A DNA stretch of 50,070 bases from Thermoproteota archaeon (lineage in GTDB: Archaea; Thermoproteota; Nitrososphaeria_A; Caldarchaeales; Calditenuaceae). The translations under genes were made by a program, and so were the position numbers. This document shows positions 7,977-16,381 of the stretch, piece by piece; the first letter of the stretch is position 1, and the number at the start of each line of letters is the position of its first letter. The stretch is taken from assembly GCA_030550235.1 (NCBI GenBank), contig JAUQPU010000003.1, positions 143,897 to 193,966 of the forward strand. Reading direction: 5' to 3'. The notes under the pieces are model-generated. The model had not been told where the DNA came from. It searched no databases and saw only the letters and a program-made list of their open reading frames with translations.

Positions 7977-9085
7977 CTGGAGGCCTCACCTTTAAGGACA
8001 GGTGGTATGAGGCCGGCTCTGATAGCGTGGTCTGCGAGGACGATGCCGACGACTGACTCCACAATGGGCACAGCTCTAGGTATAACACATGGATCATGCC
8101 TACCTGTAACAACAACTTCCTCTACCCCCCTCTTCTTAACGTTGATTGTCTGTTGAGGCTTAGATATGGAGGCTGCGGGCTTAAACGCAACCCTGACAAC
8201 GATCTCTCTCCCTGTGGAGAGGCCACCAACTATCCCGCCTGCATTATTAGTCAGGGGCCTAACCACACCGTCCACAAGCCCTAGAGGGTCGTTGTGCTCC
8301 GAGCCCCTCATATCAGCCGCCTTGAAGCCGGCTCCAAACTCGACACCCTTCACCGCCGGGATGCTGAACAGTGCTTTGGAGAGATCTGAGTCTAGAGAGT
8401 CGAAGACCGGTTCTCCGAGGCATGGTGGGACGTTCAGGGCTATACACTCTACTATTCCCCCCACAGAGTCTCCTGAAGAGCGGGCCTCCAGTATTGCGCG
8501 CTTCATGTCCTCCGCGGCCTCTTCGTCTGGACATCTTACCTCATTAGCAAGTCTCTTCTCTCTAATAGTCTCTATCGGTAGCGGCCTGGCCTCTATTCCA
8601 GCTATCCTCTTAGTATAGGCGAGAACCTCGATCTTCAGCGTCTCCCTCAGGAGCTTCAAGGCTATGGCTCCAGCCATCACATAGCCTGCGGTTATCCGGC
8701 CTGAGAATCTTCCGCCGCCCCTGTAGTCGTTGAAACCTCCATACTTAAGTCTGGCGAAGTAGTCGGCGTGGCTGGGCCTCGGTGTCTCCAAAACCCTCTC
8801 ATAATCCTTGGATATAATATCCTTATTCCAGATGAGCATTGTTATCGGCGCGCCGGTTGTGTAGCCGTTGAAGACTCCACTCAGTATCTCCACCTTGTCC
8901 TCCTCCTTTCTCTGAGTCGTTACGATCGACTGCCCAGGTCTCCTTAAATCTAGGAGGGCCTGTATATCCTGTTCCGAGAGCCTAAGGCCTGCTGGGCAAC
9001 CATCTACCACGGCGCCAATGCATCTCCCATGGCTCTCGCCGAAGCTCAAGACCATGAACCTCTTACCCAGCATGTTACCGCTCAA
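7973..9085 (-). CDS. aroC: Chorismate synthase
   Basis: Converts EPSP to chorismate using reduced FMN, the last shikimate-pathway step. The 370-aa protein has the N-terminal GESHGRCIGAVVDGCPAG, then RPSHADYFARLKYGG and YRGGGRFSGRIT, all family signatures including the catalytic histidines. The C-terminal VTGRHDPCVIPRAVPIVE is also conserved. The gene overlaps its neighbours on both sides by ATGA, so translation is probably coupled through the operon. Confidence 0.97.
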   Translation of the reverse strand: MSGNMLGKRFMVLSFGESHGRCIGAVVDGCPAGLRLSEQDIQALLDLRRPGQSIVTTQRKEEDKVEILSGVFNGYTTGAPITMLIWNKDIISKDYERVLETPRPSHADYFARLKYGGFNDYRGGGRFSGRITAGYVMAGAIALKLLRETLKIEVLAYTKRIAGIEARPLPIETIREKRLANEVRCPDEEAAEDMKRAILEARSSGDSVGGIVECIALNVPPCLGEPVFDSLDSDLSKALFSIPAVKGVEFGAGFKAADMRGSEHNDPLGLVDGVVRPLTNNAGGIVGGLSTGREIVVRVAFKPAASISKPQQTINVKKRGVEEVVVTGRHDPCVIPRAVPIVESVVGIVLADHAIRAGLIPPVLKGEASS

Positions 9086-10353
9086 GCCGTCTCAACCTCG
9101 CATCCGAGCCTTTTGAGGTCGTCTAGGAAGCTGGGGTAGGAGACCGAGGCGGACTCCGGGTCTAGGACCTCCACACCTCCCCCTGTCGCTATTGAGAGGA
9201 GTGTGAAGGCCATGAAGAGTCTATGGTCGGCGTGAGGGTCTAGCCTGGAGGGTCTCGGCTCCCCACCCCTAACGATTAGCCCGTCGGGTGTCTCGACCAC
9301 CTTGATACCTGTCTTGGAGAGCTCAGCGGCTAGCACGTGGACTCTATCGCTCTCCTTAAACCTTGCATGCCCCACCCCCTCTATCCTTGTCTCCCCCTCA
9401 GCAACAGCAGCCAAGACGGCGGCGATGGGCAGGAGGTCTGGTGAGTCCTTCAAGTTAACCTTAACACCCTTCAAATACGACAAGCCAACCTCGACAAACC
9501 CGTCTCCCTCCCTGACATCACCCCCCATGTCCCTAAGCAGCCTCACCACCCTGTAGTCGGCCTGAGGGAGCGAGGGGTTGAGGCCAGTTATTCTGACCCG
9601 GCCTCCAGCCACTAGGGGAGCCGACATTATGAAGCCCGCCAATCCATAGTCGCCTGGAACCGTGAAGACTGCTGGCCTATAGGAGCCGGGCCTGGTCTCT
9701 AGCCGGCTGTAACCCTCCCTCTCGACTCTGGCGCCGAAGGACTCCAAGACGCTTATAGTCGCATCCACGTAGGGCTTTGAGACTAGGTCACCCTCAATGT
9801 TAACCGTGACGCTCCTCTCAGCAGCGCAGCCTGCAATCAATAACCCTGAGACGAACTGGCTGCTGACATCTCCCCTAATCCTGCACTCCCCGCCCATCTC
9901 GCCACTCTCGACGATTATCGGCGCTGTGCCGTCTAGCTTTGCCGACCATGCCCTTATGCCAAGCTGCCCCAGGGCGTCAAGGAGAGGCTGCATCGGCCTC
10001 TTACGGAGACTCTCATCACCCGTCAGGACAGTATAGCCCTTCTCGGCTAGACCAGCTATACACGTCATTATCCTCAGCGTTGTTCCAGAGTTCAATGTGT
10101 CGATGACGTCTGGTGGGGTTCTGGGCTGCTCGACGCCCTCGACAGTGATTCTATCTTTCTCAGGGTGCAGCTCGGCGCCGAAGAGTTTTGCGGCGTTGAT
10201 TGTTGCCTCCGTGTCGCGTGAGTAGAGCGGGTTGTTTATGAGGGATTTGCCCCGTGTGAGGAGTGCAGCGGCTATGGCTCTGTGGGTGTAGCTCTTGCTG
10301 GGTGGGGCTCTCACCTCGCCGGAGAGATTCTTAGCTCTAGCCCTCACAATCAT
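9082..10353 (-). CDS. aroA: 3-phosphoshikimate 1-carboxyvinyltransferase (EPSP synthase)
   Basis: Adds the enolpyruvyl group of PEP to shikimate-3-phosphate. Signatures are PPSKSYTHRAIAAALL, LNSGTTLRIM, RFKESDRVHVLAAEL and DPHADHRLFMAF, covering the Lys, Arg and Asp/Glu residues of the two-lobed active site. I place the start at ATG 10353, giving 423 aa, because it overlaps the aroE stop as ATGA like the other junctions in the operon. A longer frame from 10380 would add nine residues that do not look conserved. Confidence 0.95.
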   Translation of the reverse strand: MIVRARAKNLSGEVRAPPSKSYTHRAIAAALLTRGKSLINNPLYSRDTEATINAAKLFGAELHPEKDRITVEGVEQPRTPPDVIDTLNSGTTLRIMTCIAGLAEKGYTVLTGDESLRKRPMQPLLDALGQLGIRAWSAKLDGTAPIIVESGEMGGECRIRGDVSSQFVSGLLIAGCAAERSVTVNIEGDLVSKPYVDATISVLESFGARVEREGYSRLETRPGSYRPAVFTVPGDYGLAGFIMSAPLVAGGRVRITGLNPSLPQADYRVVRLLRDMGGDVREGDGFVEVGLSYLKGVKVNLKDSPDLLPIAAVLAAVAEGETRIEGVGHARFKESDRVHVLAAELSKTGIKVVETPDGLIVRGGEPRPSRLDPHADHRLFMAFTLLSIATGGGVEVLDPESASVSYPSFLDDLKRLGCEVETA

Positions 10354-11189
10354 TTTAGGCCACCACGCTTGGCTAGCCACTCCCTGACTGCCCGTTCCAT
10401 CACCTTTTTCTCAGGCTCAACTCCATGGAAGATTCTAAAAGCCTCGACTCCCTGCTCGACAAGCATGTTAACGCCGTCAATATACGTGGAGCCTGAGGTC
10501 TCAGCAGCTCTCTGGAGCGGTGTGGGGCCTGTTGAGTAGACCATGTCAAGTATTACATGGTTCTTGGTGAGGTCTTGTGGTGCTATGGGACTCTCATGGT
10601 AGGTTAGTCCGAGCGGTGTGGCGTTTATTATGATGTCCACTTGGCGAGCCTTCACTCCGGCATCTTCTAAGCCGACAACCTCAACCCTGAGGCCCAACTT
10701 CTCCTCCAGCCTCCGCGCAAGCTCCTCAGCCCTCCATCTACTCCTATTCGCGATGATAACCACGCTAACACCCATCCTCCAGAGGGCGTAGAGGGCGGCT
10801 GCAGCAGAGCCACCCGCGCCCAGAATCAGCGCGGCGCCCGGCCGCCCATCAACATGTGGGGAGAGACTCTTCTCAACGCCGGCTACATCTGTGTTATACC
10901 CGGCCCAGCCCTCCTGCAGTCTCACGAGGGTGTTTACCGCCCTCACAGCCTCAGCTTCCTCTGAGAGCCTAGAGGCGCACATCGCTGCCGCCTCCTTATG
11001 TGGTATCGTTATGTTGAGACCCTTGAAGCCTAAGTTGTGGAGAGACTTTAGAGTACTCTGAAACTTCTCTGGCCGCACTTCTATCGCTATGTAGCGGTTT
11101 GGGAGGTTGAGTGCCCGGAGGGCTGCGTTGTGCATGACCGGTGATGCTGAGTGTGAGATTGGGTGGCCTAGAACTGCTAGGAGTGCCAT
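10350..11189 (-). CDS. aroE: Shikimate dehydrogenase
   Basis: Reduces 3-dehydroshikimate to shikimate with NADPH. The 279-aa protein has the substrate site LNITIPHKEAA (catalytic Lys) and YNTDVAGVE, the nucleotide loop GAGGSAAAAL, and INATPLGL before the C-terminal helix. Its ATG lies 13 bases inside the end of aroD. It is the middle gene of the aromatic operon. Confidence 0.95.
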   Translation of the reverse strand: MALLAVLGHPISHSASPVMHNAALRALNLPNRYIAIEVRPEKFQSTLKSLHNLGFKGLNITIPHKEAAAMCASRLSEEAEAVRAVNTLVRLQEGWAGYNTDVAGVEKSLSPHVDGRPGAALILGAGGSAAAALYALWRMGVSVVIIANRSRWRAEELARRLEEKLGLRVEVVGLEDAGVKARQVDIIINATPLGLTYHESPIAPQDLTKNHVILDMVYSTGPTPLQRAAETSGSTYIDGVNMLVEQGVEAFRIFHGVEPEKKVMERAVREWLAKRGGLK

Positions 11190-11881
11190 GTCTTGGAGAG
11201 CACCTCAAGGGCCTTAACAACCTCCGGGAAGCTGAGCTGGCCTGGAGCTACTGGCTGACCTGGGAGAGATGCGTAGGTGAAGGGCGCACCCAGCAAGACG
11301 CTGAATACCCTCGTAAGACACCACCTCTCACCCATACTAAACGAGACTAGCCTGTCGCGGAAAGAGGCCTCCGAGTAGAGTGCCAGCATCTCCACAGCCT
11401 CAGACAACGCACCCGGGCTATTCACCACCTTGACGATGTCCACAGCCTTAAGACCCTCTGACACAATCCTGCGGAGCTCCGAACCGATGGGCGACCCACC
11501 GACAAAGTGCCTCGAGGATATAACCCTAACACCCATGCCCCGAAGCTCATCCACAAGCGCTGGATTACTGTCGACGATGTCGCGCTCCAAGTCAACAAAA
11601 TCCGCCCAAGCAGCCACCCTCCCTATAAGCTCCAATCTCCTCTTCTCATCCCCCTCATAGTGGCCGCCCTCCCAGCTGGGGCGGAGAGTAACAATCTTCC
11701 GGGCATCCAATCCATTTAACAGCTTAGCAGCCTCTACCACCTCGTTTTCTCGGAGGCCGTCTAGCCGCAGCTCGATTAGCCTAGCTCCCAGCTCTACGGC
11801 CTGCTGGCTTAGCTGCTTAAACTCCTCCACGCCGCGGGGCAATATAGAGATACAGACCCTCTCAGCTAGGCTAGACCTCAT
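11177..11881 (-). CDS. aroD: 3-dehydroquinate dehydratase, type I
   Basis: Dehydrates 3-dehydroquinate through a Schiff base. Expected type I residues are visible: LIELRLDGL at the N-terminus, the histidine in ISSRHFVGG, the Schiff-base lysine in VDIVKVVNSPG, and the C-terminal SLPGQPVAPGQLS loop. At 234 aa it is normal length. It overlaps aroE by 13 bases and the DHQ synthase gene by 11. Confidence 0.94.
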   Translation of the reverse strand: MRSSLAERVCISILPRGVEEFKQLSQQAVELGARLIELRLDGLRENEVVEAAKLLNGLDARKIVTLRPSWEGGHYEGDEKRRLELIGRVAAWADFVDLERDIVDSNPALVDELRGMGVRVISSRHFVGGSPIGSELRRIVSEGLKAVDIVKVVNSPGALSEAVEMLALYSEASFRDRLVSFSMGERWCLTRVFSVLLGAPFTYASLPGQPVAPGQLSFPEVVKALEVLSKTWHS

Positions 11882-12869
11882 CTATGAACTCGTTTACCTC
11901 CATCCCCATATGTCTCGCAGCCTTGCTTGAAAGCCATGATAATACCTCCTCCCCTTTTGCTAGGGAGGTGACGTCTACTATCTCACCCTTAGCTGTTACA
12001 AGCCTTATCGTCTCAGCCTTCTGAAGCGTTACCGAGCCATAGACACCATCCACCTCAGCGTTGACCTGTATCATCGGCCTCCTCTCAATCTTCACCCGGC
12101 CCACAGACGCTATCCTCGTCGAGCCATCCTTAGAGACTATCAGGACCCGCATCCCCGACTTTAGCTCGGAGAGGTATAATGTCTTTCCAGTTGGGCCGAG
12201 TGTGTATAGGTGGACCGAGCCCGCGTTGACTCTGAATGGCCTGGGTGGTGTAAACTTCGAGCCAACAGACTCATTATGTACTAGGAAGAGCATCCTCGCC
12301 ATACTGCCCACAAGCAGCCCCTCACCATATCTGAGCATAGATGTAGTATCTACACAAGCCCTCTCACCCATACCCACGTCGAAGACCTCAGTGACCCTAG
12401 CGGGCCTAAGCTCAACCCTCCGAACCTGCCTCACAAGATCAAGCAACAGCCCAATCTCGCCGGCACCTGAGGGCCGGTAAACTATGCCATCTACACCCTT
12501 CTCAAGCACACCGAGCATAGCCTCAGCCTCCTCAACACTCCCAATCCTCACATAGACCCTCGTCCCTGTCCCCTGAATTCCAGCCAAGATATTCTCTAGG
12601 GGAATAATCTTCATGTCCGCTGTCTCTACGAGTATCGACTCGACGCCTGTCCTGGCGAGTTTATAGATCTCGTCGATGTCACTGGGCTTGGTTACCTTGA
12701 CCGGAACAAGCTCTCTCCCTATCGTGTATATCTTTGCGCGGTTCTTCAGGCTTGGGGGCGTTTTTTCTCCAGTGTAGAGTATCGCTGGGGCGCCGGCCGT
12801 GGCGGCCTCCTCTGCCTCCCGCTCATCAATGGCTTCTATGACTATCTCCTTTGAACTGCTCTGGCTCAA
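11871..12869 (-). CDS. aroB': 3-dehydroquinate synthase II (archaeal type)
   Basis: The archaeal enzyme oxidatively deaminates and cyclises ADH to 3-dehydroquinate with NAD, replacing bacterial AroB. The 332-aa protein has family features such as ARVTEVFDVGMGERACVDT and GEGLLVGSMARMLFLVHNES, followed by the beta-rich C-terminal half with PFRVNAGSVHLY. It follows ADH synthase with a 4-base overlap, pairing the two non-canonical entry enzymes. Confidence 0.95.
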   Translation of the reverse strand: MSQSSSKEIVIEAIDEREAEEAATAGAPAILYTGEKTPPSLKNRAKIYTIGRELVPVKVTKPSDIDEIYKLARTGVESILVETADMKIIPLENILAGIQGTGTRVYVRIGSVEEAEAMLGVLEKGVDGIVYRPSGAGEIGLLLDLVRQVRRVELRPARVTEVFDVGMGERACVDTTSMLRYGEGLLVGSMARMLFLVHNESVGSKFTPPRPFRVNAGSVHLYTLGPTGKTLYLSELKSGMRVLIVSKDGSTRIASVGRVKIERRPMIQVNAEVDGVYGSVTLQKAETIRLVTAKGEIVDVTSLAKGEEVLSWLSSKAARHMGMEVNEFIDEV

Positions 12870-13663
12870 ATCCTGGCCTCCCGCTCGAGGAGTGCCTGGG
12901 CATCCTCGACGCTCCTATCCTCAATCACTATCGCGCGTAGTGCCCTGACTATTGCCGCTGGTCTCTCATGCATGAATACATTCCTGCCTATTGTCACACC
13001 CATCGCTCCAGCGTCCACGGCCTCCCTAGCCATCCTCAAAACAGCCAAGTCGTTATCCATCTTTGGGCCGCCGGCCATAACCACTGGCGCGGGGCACGCA
13101 TCAACAACTCGTCTGAATGTCTCCACACTCCCACTATATGGCACCTTAACTATGTCCGCTCCAAGCTCCGCGCCGACACGCGCAACATGCATCAACACAT
13201 TCGGGTCGTTCGGGTCCTTAATTCCCTCACCCCTAGGATACATCATAGCAATCAATGGTACGCCCCAGGACTCGCACTCGTCTGCCACCTCTCCAAGCTT
13301 CCTTAGCATCTCGGGCTCAGCCTTGCTTCCTATGTTTATGTGTACTGAGAGTCCGTCGGCGCCAAGTAATAGAGCGGTCTCTGCCCCTCCTACGCGGACC
13401 TTCCAGTTGGGGTCTGGGCCTAGCGAGGTACTGCTTGAGACGTGGATTATGAAGCCTATCGTTGGAGGCTCAGGCATGTGCTTCACTATCCCCTTTTGGA
13501 CGAGGAATGCCGTCGCACCGCCCCTCTCAACCTCTTTTATCGTCCTATAGATCGTGTCGAGGCCCTTCATAGGCCCAGCAGTTATCCCGTGGTCCATTGG
13601 GATGCAGAGCATCCTCCCCCTCTCCGTCAACCTAGAGAGCCTGACAGTCTTCCCAGTTACCAT
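12866..13663 (-). CDS. aroA': 2-amino-3,7-dideoxy-D-threo-hept-6-ulosonate (ADH) synthase
   Basis: A class I aldolase-like TIM barrel (265 aa) that joins a deoxy-ketohexose phosphate with aspartate semialdehyde, the archaeal entry to the shikimate pathway. MLCIPMDHGITAGP near the start, the Schiff-base lysine in GADIVKVPYSGS, and VVMAGGPKMDND and GVTIGRNVFMHE near the end fit the family. The gene directly upstream encodes aspartate-semialdehyde dehydrogenase, the source of one substrate. The closest alternative is a class I fructose-bisphosphate aldolase, which the operon context argues against. Confidence 0.93.
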   Translation of the reverse strand: MVTGKTVRLSRLTERGRMLCIPMDHGITAGPMKGLDTIYRTIKEVERGGATAFLVQKGIVKHMPEPPTIGFIIHVSSSTSLGPDPNWKVRVGGAETALLLGADGLSVHINIGSKAEPEMLRKLGEVADECESWGVPLIAMMYPRGEGIKDPNDPNVLMHVARVGAELGADIVKVPYSGSVETFRRVVDACPAPVVMAGGPKMDNDLAVLRMAREAVDAGAMGVTIGRNVFMHERPAAIVRALRAIVIEDRSVEDAQALLEREARI

Positions 13664-13667
13664 GCCC

Positions 13668-14723
13668 CTAATCCAACCTCCTCAAAGCATATAGCAACTC
13701 GGCCGTCAGTATTGCCGAGCCAGCGGCCCCCCTTATAAGATTATGGCTTAACGTAACGAACATCGCTGTTCCAGGCCTCTTCCCCTTTCTCACCCTGCCG
13801 ACAGAGATCACCATGCCAGGAACCTCGCCCGCGTCAGAGTCCAAACGGGGCTGAGGCCTCTCCTCTTCGCTGAAGACACGTATGGGTCTCCTCGGTGCGG
13901 TCGGCAGCTCGATCTTCTGAGGCAGCCCTGTGAAACCTGCCAGCGACGCTACAACCTCCTCGAGAGGTACATCCCTGCTAAGCTCAACCTGTACTGCCTC
14001 GAGGTGGCCAACAATCGTCGGAGCCCTCATGCACGTCGCATCTACCGTAATGTCCAGTGGCTTAACCTCGCTGTCAACCAGCTTACCAAGTATCTTCCTC
14101 GGCTCCTCTGAGACCTTGGCCTCCTCTCCCTCAATGTACGGGATTATGTTTCCAAGAATAGCCATTGAGGGGACTCCGTTGTAGCCCGCGCCGGAGACCG
14201 CCTGCATAGTCACAACATTGACGTGTTTGAGTCCGAAGTCGTCGGCTAGGGGCTTCAAGGGTAGTGCGAATCCTACTGTAGTGCAGTTGGGGGTTGTCAC
14301 TATGTAGCCATCCCAGCCTCGCCTTCTCCTCTGAACATCTATCAAATCGAGATGCTCTGGATTCACTTCTGGAATAATCAGCGGGACATCGGGCAGGTAC
14401 CTGTGTGCCGAGGAGTCGCTCACCACCGGGAAGCCGGCAGCAGCGAACTTGGGCTCAACCTCCCTAGCAGCCTTAGTCGGAAGACAGCTGAAGACCAGGT
14501 CTGCATCTATCTTGGCTGGGTCTGAGGGCAAGACCTCTAAATCCGCATACTTCTCCGGGACATGCCCCTTACCCCGATAAGCCTCTCCTAGCGTCTTACC
14601 AACCGTCGAGTTCCCCGTCACGGCCCTGATCTCGAACCATGGATGCCTGCTCAGCATCTGCACATATATCTGCCCAACCATGCCAGTCGCTCCAAGCACA
14701 GCTACACCTAACCTACTAGACAT
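13668..14723 (-). CDS. asd: Aspartate-semialdehyde dehydrogenase
   Basis: Reduces aspartyl phosphate to aspartate semialdehyde. The protein has the nucleotide loop VLGATGMVGQIYVQML, the catalytic cysteine in VTTPNCTTVGFALPL, and the C-terminal histidine in TLSHNLIRGAAGSAIL. ATG 14723 (351 aa, beginning SSRLGVAVLGATG) is preferred; an in-frame GTG at 14741 would add six residues of no clear value. It leads the aromatic operon, supplying ADH synthase. The closely related malonyl-CoA reductases are a less likely alternative in this context. Confidence 0.92.
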   Translation of the reverse strand: MSSRLGVAVLGATGMVGQIYVQMLSRHPWFEIRAVTGNSTVGKTLGEAYRGKGHVPEKYADLEVLPSDPAKIDADLVFSCLPTKAAREVEPKFAAAGFPVVSDSSAHRYLPDVPLIIPEVNPEHLDLIDVQRRRRGWDGYIVTTPNCTTVGFALPLKPLADDFGLKHVNVVTMQAVSGAGYNGVPSMAILGNIIPYIEGEEAKVSEEPRKILGKLVDSEVKPLDITVDATCMRAPTIVGHLEAVQVELSRDVPLEEVVASLAGFTGLPQKIELPTAPRRPIRVFSEEERPQPRLDSDAGEVPGMVISVGRVRKGKRPGTAMFVTLSHNLIRGAAGSAILTAELLYALRRLD

Positions 14724-14750
14724 GACACATACACCACACACCTGCAGAGC

Positions 14751-14885
14751 GGGGGAGGGGGGAAGCGGGCCTACTAAATACTCGGCCCAAAGAAATAGGC
14801 ATAGGTCGTAGTCCAGGTAAGGAATGTTGGATTGCTACGACCTACGCCCCTCCCCCTACTCATGCGGGGTTAGAGGAGGCCCGCT
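14751..14885. other. Structured intergenic region between asd operon and aroK
   Basis: Three perfect inverted-repeat pairs fill this space. 14802-14811 pairs with 14835-14844 (TAGGTCGTAG/CTACGACCTA), extended by GGC/GCC outside and TCC/GGA inside. 14764-14772 pairs with 14877-14885 (AGCGGGCCT/AGGCCCGCT). The G-run at 14751-14760 pairs with the C-run at 14847-14856. The last two pairs cross each other, so they form a pseudoknot or are mutually exclusive. It could be an aro-operon leader, an independent RNA, or a DNA-level control site. No known RNA family was recognised. Confidence 0.6.
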
Positions 14886-14888
14886 CAA

Positions 14889-14897
14889 TTTATATTT
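14889..14897. promoter_or_regulatory. TATA box for aroK (possibly bidirectional)
   Basis: TTTATATTT is centred about 32 bases before the TTG of aroK, giving a very short leader. Read on the minus strand it is AAATATAAA, also TATA-like, and could drive the asd/aro operon from a start near 14867. Confidence 0.55.
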
Positions 14898-14924
14898 TTT
14901 CCTCAGATATTTACGTGCGGGAAA

Positions 14925-15791
14925 TTGGCTCGAAGGGGTGTAGGCGAGGCCCACGGCGCGGTCTCAATAATTAACGCAATCTCCACCGGGTTTGGAGGCG
15001 CGGTCGGCGTTGACTTCCATACACGGGCATTTGTTGAGCCTGTTGAGGGTGGTGAGATTGTGCTGGTTAACAGAGATGCCGTTGGCGATGACTCGCTTGT
15101 CAAGGAGGTTGTCAGGATAGTTTTGGAGCGTGTCGGGGCTGAGGGATTAGGGTTTAGGGTCACGACCAGCTCAGATATCCCTATAGCGGTTGGCTTAAAG
15201 AGCTCAAGCTCGGCGGCTGTAGCCGTGGGCCTGGCGGTCCTAGACGCCCTGGGGGAGACCATGGGGGCTGAAGAATTTCTAGCCGCTGTGGCAGAGGCCT
15301 CGCAGAGGTCCGGCGTCTCCATAACCGGGGCCATGGACGACGCAGCTGCATGCATGCTCGGGGGATTAGTCCTAACAGACAACTACCGCAGAAAAATACT
15401 GAGACATGAAGCCATAGACCAGGACCTAGCCGCTGCAATCCTCATACCTGAGCAGAGGACATACACTAGGGAGTTTAGGAAGGATTTGCTAATGCCGATC
15501 AAGGACCTTGTCATGGAGGCATTCCGGATGGCTGAGCGTGGAGACTACTGGAGGGCTATGACCCTTAATGGCCTCCTGCATGCAGCGGCTCTGAAGGTTC
15601 CAACCAGTCCAATAATCGACGCGTTGGCAGCCGGCGCGCTGGGGGCAGGAGTATCGGGGACAGGCCCCGCAATAGCCGCCGTCGCCTCCTACACATCCAT
15701 CGAAGCCGTTAGAGACGCCCTCTCGAGGCATGGAAGCCACACAGTAGTTAAGAGGCTAGTTAACCCACTATCAGGCAGGGTATCTAGGTGA
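14925..15791 (+). CDS. aroK: Shikimate kinase, archaeal GHMP type
   Basis: Phosphorylates shikimate at O3 and is unrelated in fold to bacterial AroK. The 288-aa protein has [18 protein letters not shown] at the start, the GHMP ATP motif [20 protein letters not shown] (about residues 86-105) and the C-terminal [17 protein letters not shown]. The TTG at 14925 is the only sensible start in frame and lies just downstream of a TATA box. The gene is divergent from the operon that lacks only this step. pth2 follows after 7 bases. Confidence 0.94.
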   Translation: MARRGVGEAHGAVSIINAISTGFGGAVGVDFHTRAFVEPVEGGEIVLVNRDAVGDDSLVKEVVRIVLERVGAEGLGFRVTTSSDIPIAVGLKSSSSAAVAVGLAVLDALGETMGAEEFLAAVAEASQRSGVSITGAMDDAAACMLGGLVLTDNYRRKILRHEAIDQDLAAAILIPEQRTYTREFRKDLLMPIKDLVMEAFRMAERGDYWRAMTLNGLLHAAALKVPTSPIIDALAAGALGAGVSGTGPAIAAVASYTSIEAVRDALSRHGSHTVVKRLVNPLSGRVSR

Positions 15792-15798
15792 GCAAGGC

Positions 15799-16161
15799 TT
15801 GAGCGGGGAGACGTTCAAACAAGTCATAGTGGTCAGGAGGGACCTAAGACTCGGTCGCGGCAAGCTCGCAGCCCAAGTAGCCCACGCCTCCCTCACAGCC
15901 TACCTCCAAGCAACGAGGCTTAGGCCCGAGTGGGCCACTAGATGGTTGGAAACAGGACAGAGAAAAGTTGTTGTGGCCGTGTCAAGTCTAGACGAGCTTA
16001 TCTCGATTAAGGATAAGGTGGAGGCGGACGGGCTGCCGACAGCCCTCATAGAGGATGCGGGTCTAACACAGGTCGAGCCCGGCACGGTGACAGCCCTCGC
16101 AATAGGGCCGGCGCCAGAGCACATAATCGACAAAGCAACGAGGCATCTAAAGCTATTATGA
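15799..16161 (+). CDS. pth2: Peptidyl-tRNA hydrolase 2
   Basis: Releases tRNA from stalled peptidyl-tRNA; the archaeal/eukaryotic type. The 120-aa protein has the hallmark [21 protein letters not shown] at the N-terminus, with the catalytic Lys and His region, and the C-terminal [21 protein letters not shown]. The start is TTG, 7 bases after the aroK stop, so the two are probably one transcript. Confidence 0.95.
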   Translation: MSGETFKQVIVVRRDLRLGRGKLAAQVAHASLTAYLQATRLRPEWATRWLETGQRKVVVAVSSLDELISIKDKVEADGLPTALIEDAGLTQVEPGTVTALAIGPAPEHIIDKATRHLKLL

Positions 16162-16292
16162 ATTTTTACACAGTATAGGAAGGCTCGTAAACTTGTAAAA
16201 AATACAAACCAGCCACCAACCCACGATTATAAGTAGAGACTATGTGTTATGAGAGCCCATGGAATATTAATACATAATGATAAAGATGTATG

Positions 16293-16299
16293 TTTTTTT
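16293..16299 (+). terminator. T-run in AT-rich spacer after pth2
   Basis: Seven T residues in a 220-base AT-rich spacer between pth2 and acs. Archaeal termination commonly uses T-rich tracts, so this may end the aroK-pth2 transcript. No hairpin is needed or seen. Nothing else was recognised in the spacer before the acs promoter. Confidence 0.35.
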
Positions 16300-16351
16300 A
16301 ATCATTTTAATAAAAATTATTAATCCATTCTGACGCAGGTATATTAACGAG

Positions 16352-16362
16352 AAAAATATAAT
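16352..16362 (+). promoter_or_regulatory. TATA box of acs
   Basis: AAAAATATAAT is centred about 25 bases before ATG 16382. This places transcription initiation at the ATG and decides against the TTG at 16370. Confidence 0.6.
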
Positions 16363-16381
16363 CATCTCCTTGAGAACATCC

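Noticed and set aside
8166-8618. 150-aa plus-strand frame within aroC
   Set aside because: Antisense shadow of chorismate synthase; Ser/Pro-rich and without recognisable domains.
12972-13550. 192-aa plus-strand frame within ADH synthase
   Set aside because: Antisense to a gene with clear catalytic motifs; no family features.
14764-14885. tRNA or tRNA-with-intron reading of the structured spacer
   Set aside because: The GCGGGCC/GGCCCGC ends mimic an acceptor stem, but there is no T-arm (GGTTCRA) or recognisable anticodon arm on either strand.
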